Positions 4,830-5,733 of a stretch of 5,733 nucleotides of DNA are shown in pieces; position 1 is the first letter of the stretch, and the number at the start of each line of letters is the position of its first letter. Under the pieces are notes generated by a model. It did not search any database. It saw only the letters and a program-made list of their open reading frames with translations, and was not told where the DNA came from. Source of the DNA: Sulfitobacter sp. (lineage in GTDB: Bacteria; Pseudomonadota; Alphaproteobacteria; Rhodobacterales; Rhodobacteraceae); contig JAGXHC010000102.1 of NCBI GenBank assembly GCA_024636405.1, positions 1-5,733 on the forward strand, written 5' to 3'. Both the position numbers and the translations under genes were made by a program.

Positions 4830-5733
4830 ATGAATTCGCAAGCACCGATTCTCAAAGCCAAGGACGCGCCCGATCTGGGTCGTTTCGAATGGTCCGACCC
4901 GCTGCGCCTGTCCGAGCAGCTTTCGGAAGATGAACGCATGATTCAGGAAAGCGCCAAGTCGTATGCACAGGAAAAATTGCAGCCGCGCATCATCAAAGCA
5001 TTCGCCGATGAGGAAACGGACGCGGGTATTTTCCGGGAAATGGGCGAGATGGGACTGTTGGGCGTCACCGTGCCGGAGGAATACGGCGGCTTGGGTGGTT
5101 CCTATGTCAGCTATGGCCTAGTGGCGCGTGAGGTAGAGCGTGTGGATAGCGGTTACCGGTCGATGATGTCGGTCCAAAGCTCGCTGGTGATGTATCCGAT
5201 TTATGCCTACGGGTCCGAGGCGCAGCGCAAGAAGTACCTGCCCAAGCTTTCTTCAGGCGAATGGATCGGCTGTTTCGGTCTCACGGAGCCAGACGCGGGG
5301 TCCGACCCTGCCGGCATGAAAACGCGGGCGGTCAAGACAGCCACCGGCTACAAGATCACCGGGTCCAAGATGTGGATCTCCAACGCGCCCATCGCGGATG
5401 TGTTCGTTGTCTGGGCCAAGTCCGACGATCATGGCGGCGCGATCCGCGGTTTCGTGCTGGAAAAAGGCATGGAAGGCCTGAGCGCGCCAAAAATCGGCAA
5501 CAAGCTGTCGTTGCGTGCGTCGATCACGGGTGAAATCGTGATGAAGGATGTCGAAGTGGGCGAGGACGCCCTGCTGCCGAACGTGCAGGGGCTGAAAGGT
5601 CCGTTCGGCTGTCTGAACCGTGCGCGGTACGGTATCAGCTGGGGTGCGATGGGGGCGGCCGAATTCTGCTGGCATGCCGCGTTGCAGTACGGTCTGGATC
5701 GCAAGCAGTTCAATAAACCGCTGGCGCAGACGC
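4830..5733 (+). CDS. gcdH: Glutaryl-CoA dehydrogenase (3' end outside window)
   Basis: The frame is open from 4830 to the window edge, giving 301 residues of a protein usually near 400. It is an FAD flavoenzyme of the acyl-CoA dehydrogenase family that oxidises and decarboxylates glutaryl-CoA to crotonyl-CoA, passing electrons to electron-transfer flavoprotein, in lysine and tryptophan breakdown. Diagnostic blocks that I recognise from the human enzyme include [13 protein letters not shown] (109-121), with Arg110 equivalent to the substrate-carboxylate-binding arginine. Others are [13 protein letters not shown] (148-160), the family's flavin/substrate signature, and KMWISNAP (180-187). LRASITG (228-234) and [14 protein letters not shown] (259-272) also match. 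These separate it from general short-chain acyl-CoA dehydrogenases. The catalytic glutamate lies beyond the window. The ATG is supported by AAAGGA (4818-4823), 6 bases upstream. It is divergent from a LysR gene that probably controls it; downstream partners such as a CoA-transferase cannot be seen. Confidence 0.95.
   Translation, partial: MNSQAPILKAKDAPDLGRFEWSDPLRLSEQLSEDERMIQESAKSYAQEKLQPRIIKAFADEETDAGIFREMGEMGLLGVTVPEEYGGLGGSYVSYGLVAREVERVDSGYRSMMSVQSSLVMYPIYAYGSEAQRKKYLPKLSSGEWIGCFGLTEPDAGSDPAGMKTRAVKTATGYKITGSKMWISNAPIADVFVVWAKSDDHGGAIRGFVLEKGMEGLSAPKIGNKLSLRASITGEIVMKDVEVGEDALLPNVQGLKGPFGCLNRARYGISWGAMGAAEFCWHAALQYGLDRKQFNKPLAQT

Noticed and set aside
5253..5675. 140-residue minus-strand open frame opposite gcdH
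   Set aside because: It is the complement of an unmistakable glutaryl-CoA dehydrogenase reading frame.
1..5733. CRISPR array, insertion sequence, toxin-antitoxin or phage defence genes
   Set aside because: No regularly spaced repeats, no transposase or integrase motifs and no small paired genes were found on either strand.

Overview
The window looks like chromosomal DNA from an alphaproteobacterium, most likely the Rhodobacterales/roseobacter group. This is inferred from the high GC of most genes (hand counts of sampled lines give about 63-68%), from protein style, and from a set of ordinary roseobacter housekeeping genes. It cannot be settled without a database search.

Layout from left to right. 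Bases 1-359 are the C-terminal end of a 5'-nucleotidase-family protein on the + strand, closed by a strong hairpin at 377-408. Bases 409-672 are non-coding as far as I can tell, with a possible promoter. Bases 673-1557 (+) encode a PAPS-dependent sulfotransferase that is clearly poorer in GC (about 45%) than its surroundings. It ends at a hairpin plus T-run (1616-1646) that also overlaps the stop codon of the convergent gene. Bases 1645-2883 (-) encode a YcaD-like major facilitator transporter. It shares a 79-base divergent spacer with an SRAP/YedK-type abasic-site shield protein (2963-3628, +), which is followed by its own hairpin. A spacer of about 160 bases precedes a GcvA-like LysR regulator (3792-4727, -). 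That regulator is divergent, across 102 bases, from a glutaryl-CoA dehydrogenase (4830 to the window end, +, truncated by the window).

How the genes fit together: only the LysR-glutaryl-CoA dehydrogenase pair suggests a functional unit, a regulator next to its likely catabolic target in lysine/tryptophan breakdown through glutaryl-CoA. The transporter and SRAP genes share a promoter region but have no obvious joint function. The sulfotransferase is a lone accessory gene with no sulfate-activation or glycan genes beside it here.

The most unusual structure is a 23-nt near-identical direct repeat (one mismatch, copies at 377-399 and 1616-1638). It forms the left part of the terminator hairpins on both sides of the low-GC sulfotransferase segment. 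The two copies bracket a 1,239-base repeat unit that reads like an inserted cassette sitting in an older terminator. I did not find convincing evidence of a wholly new biological system, CRISPR array, RNA gene, transposase or integrase.
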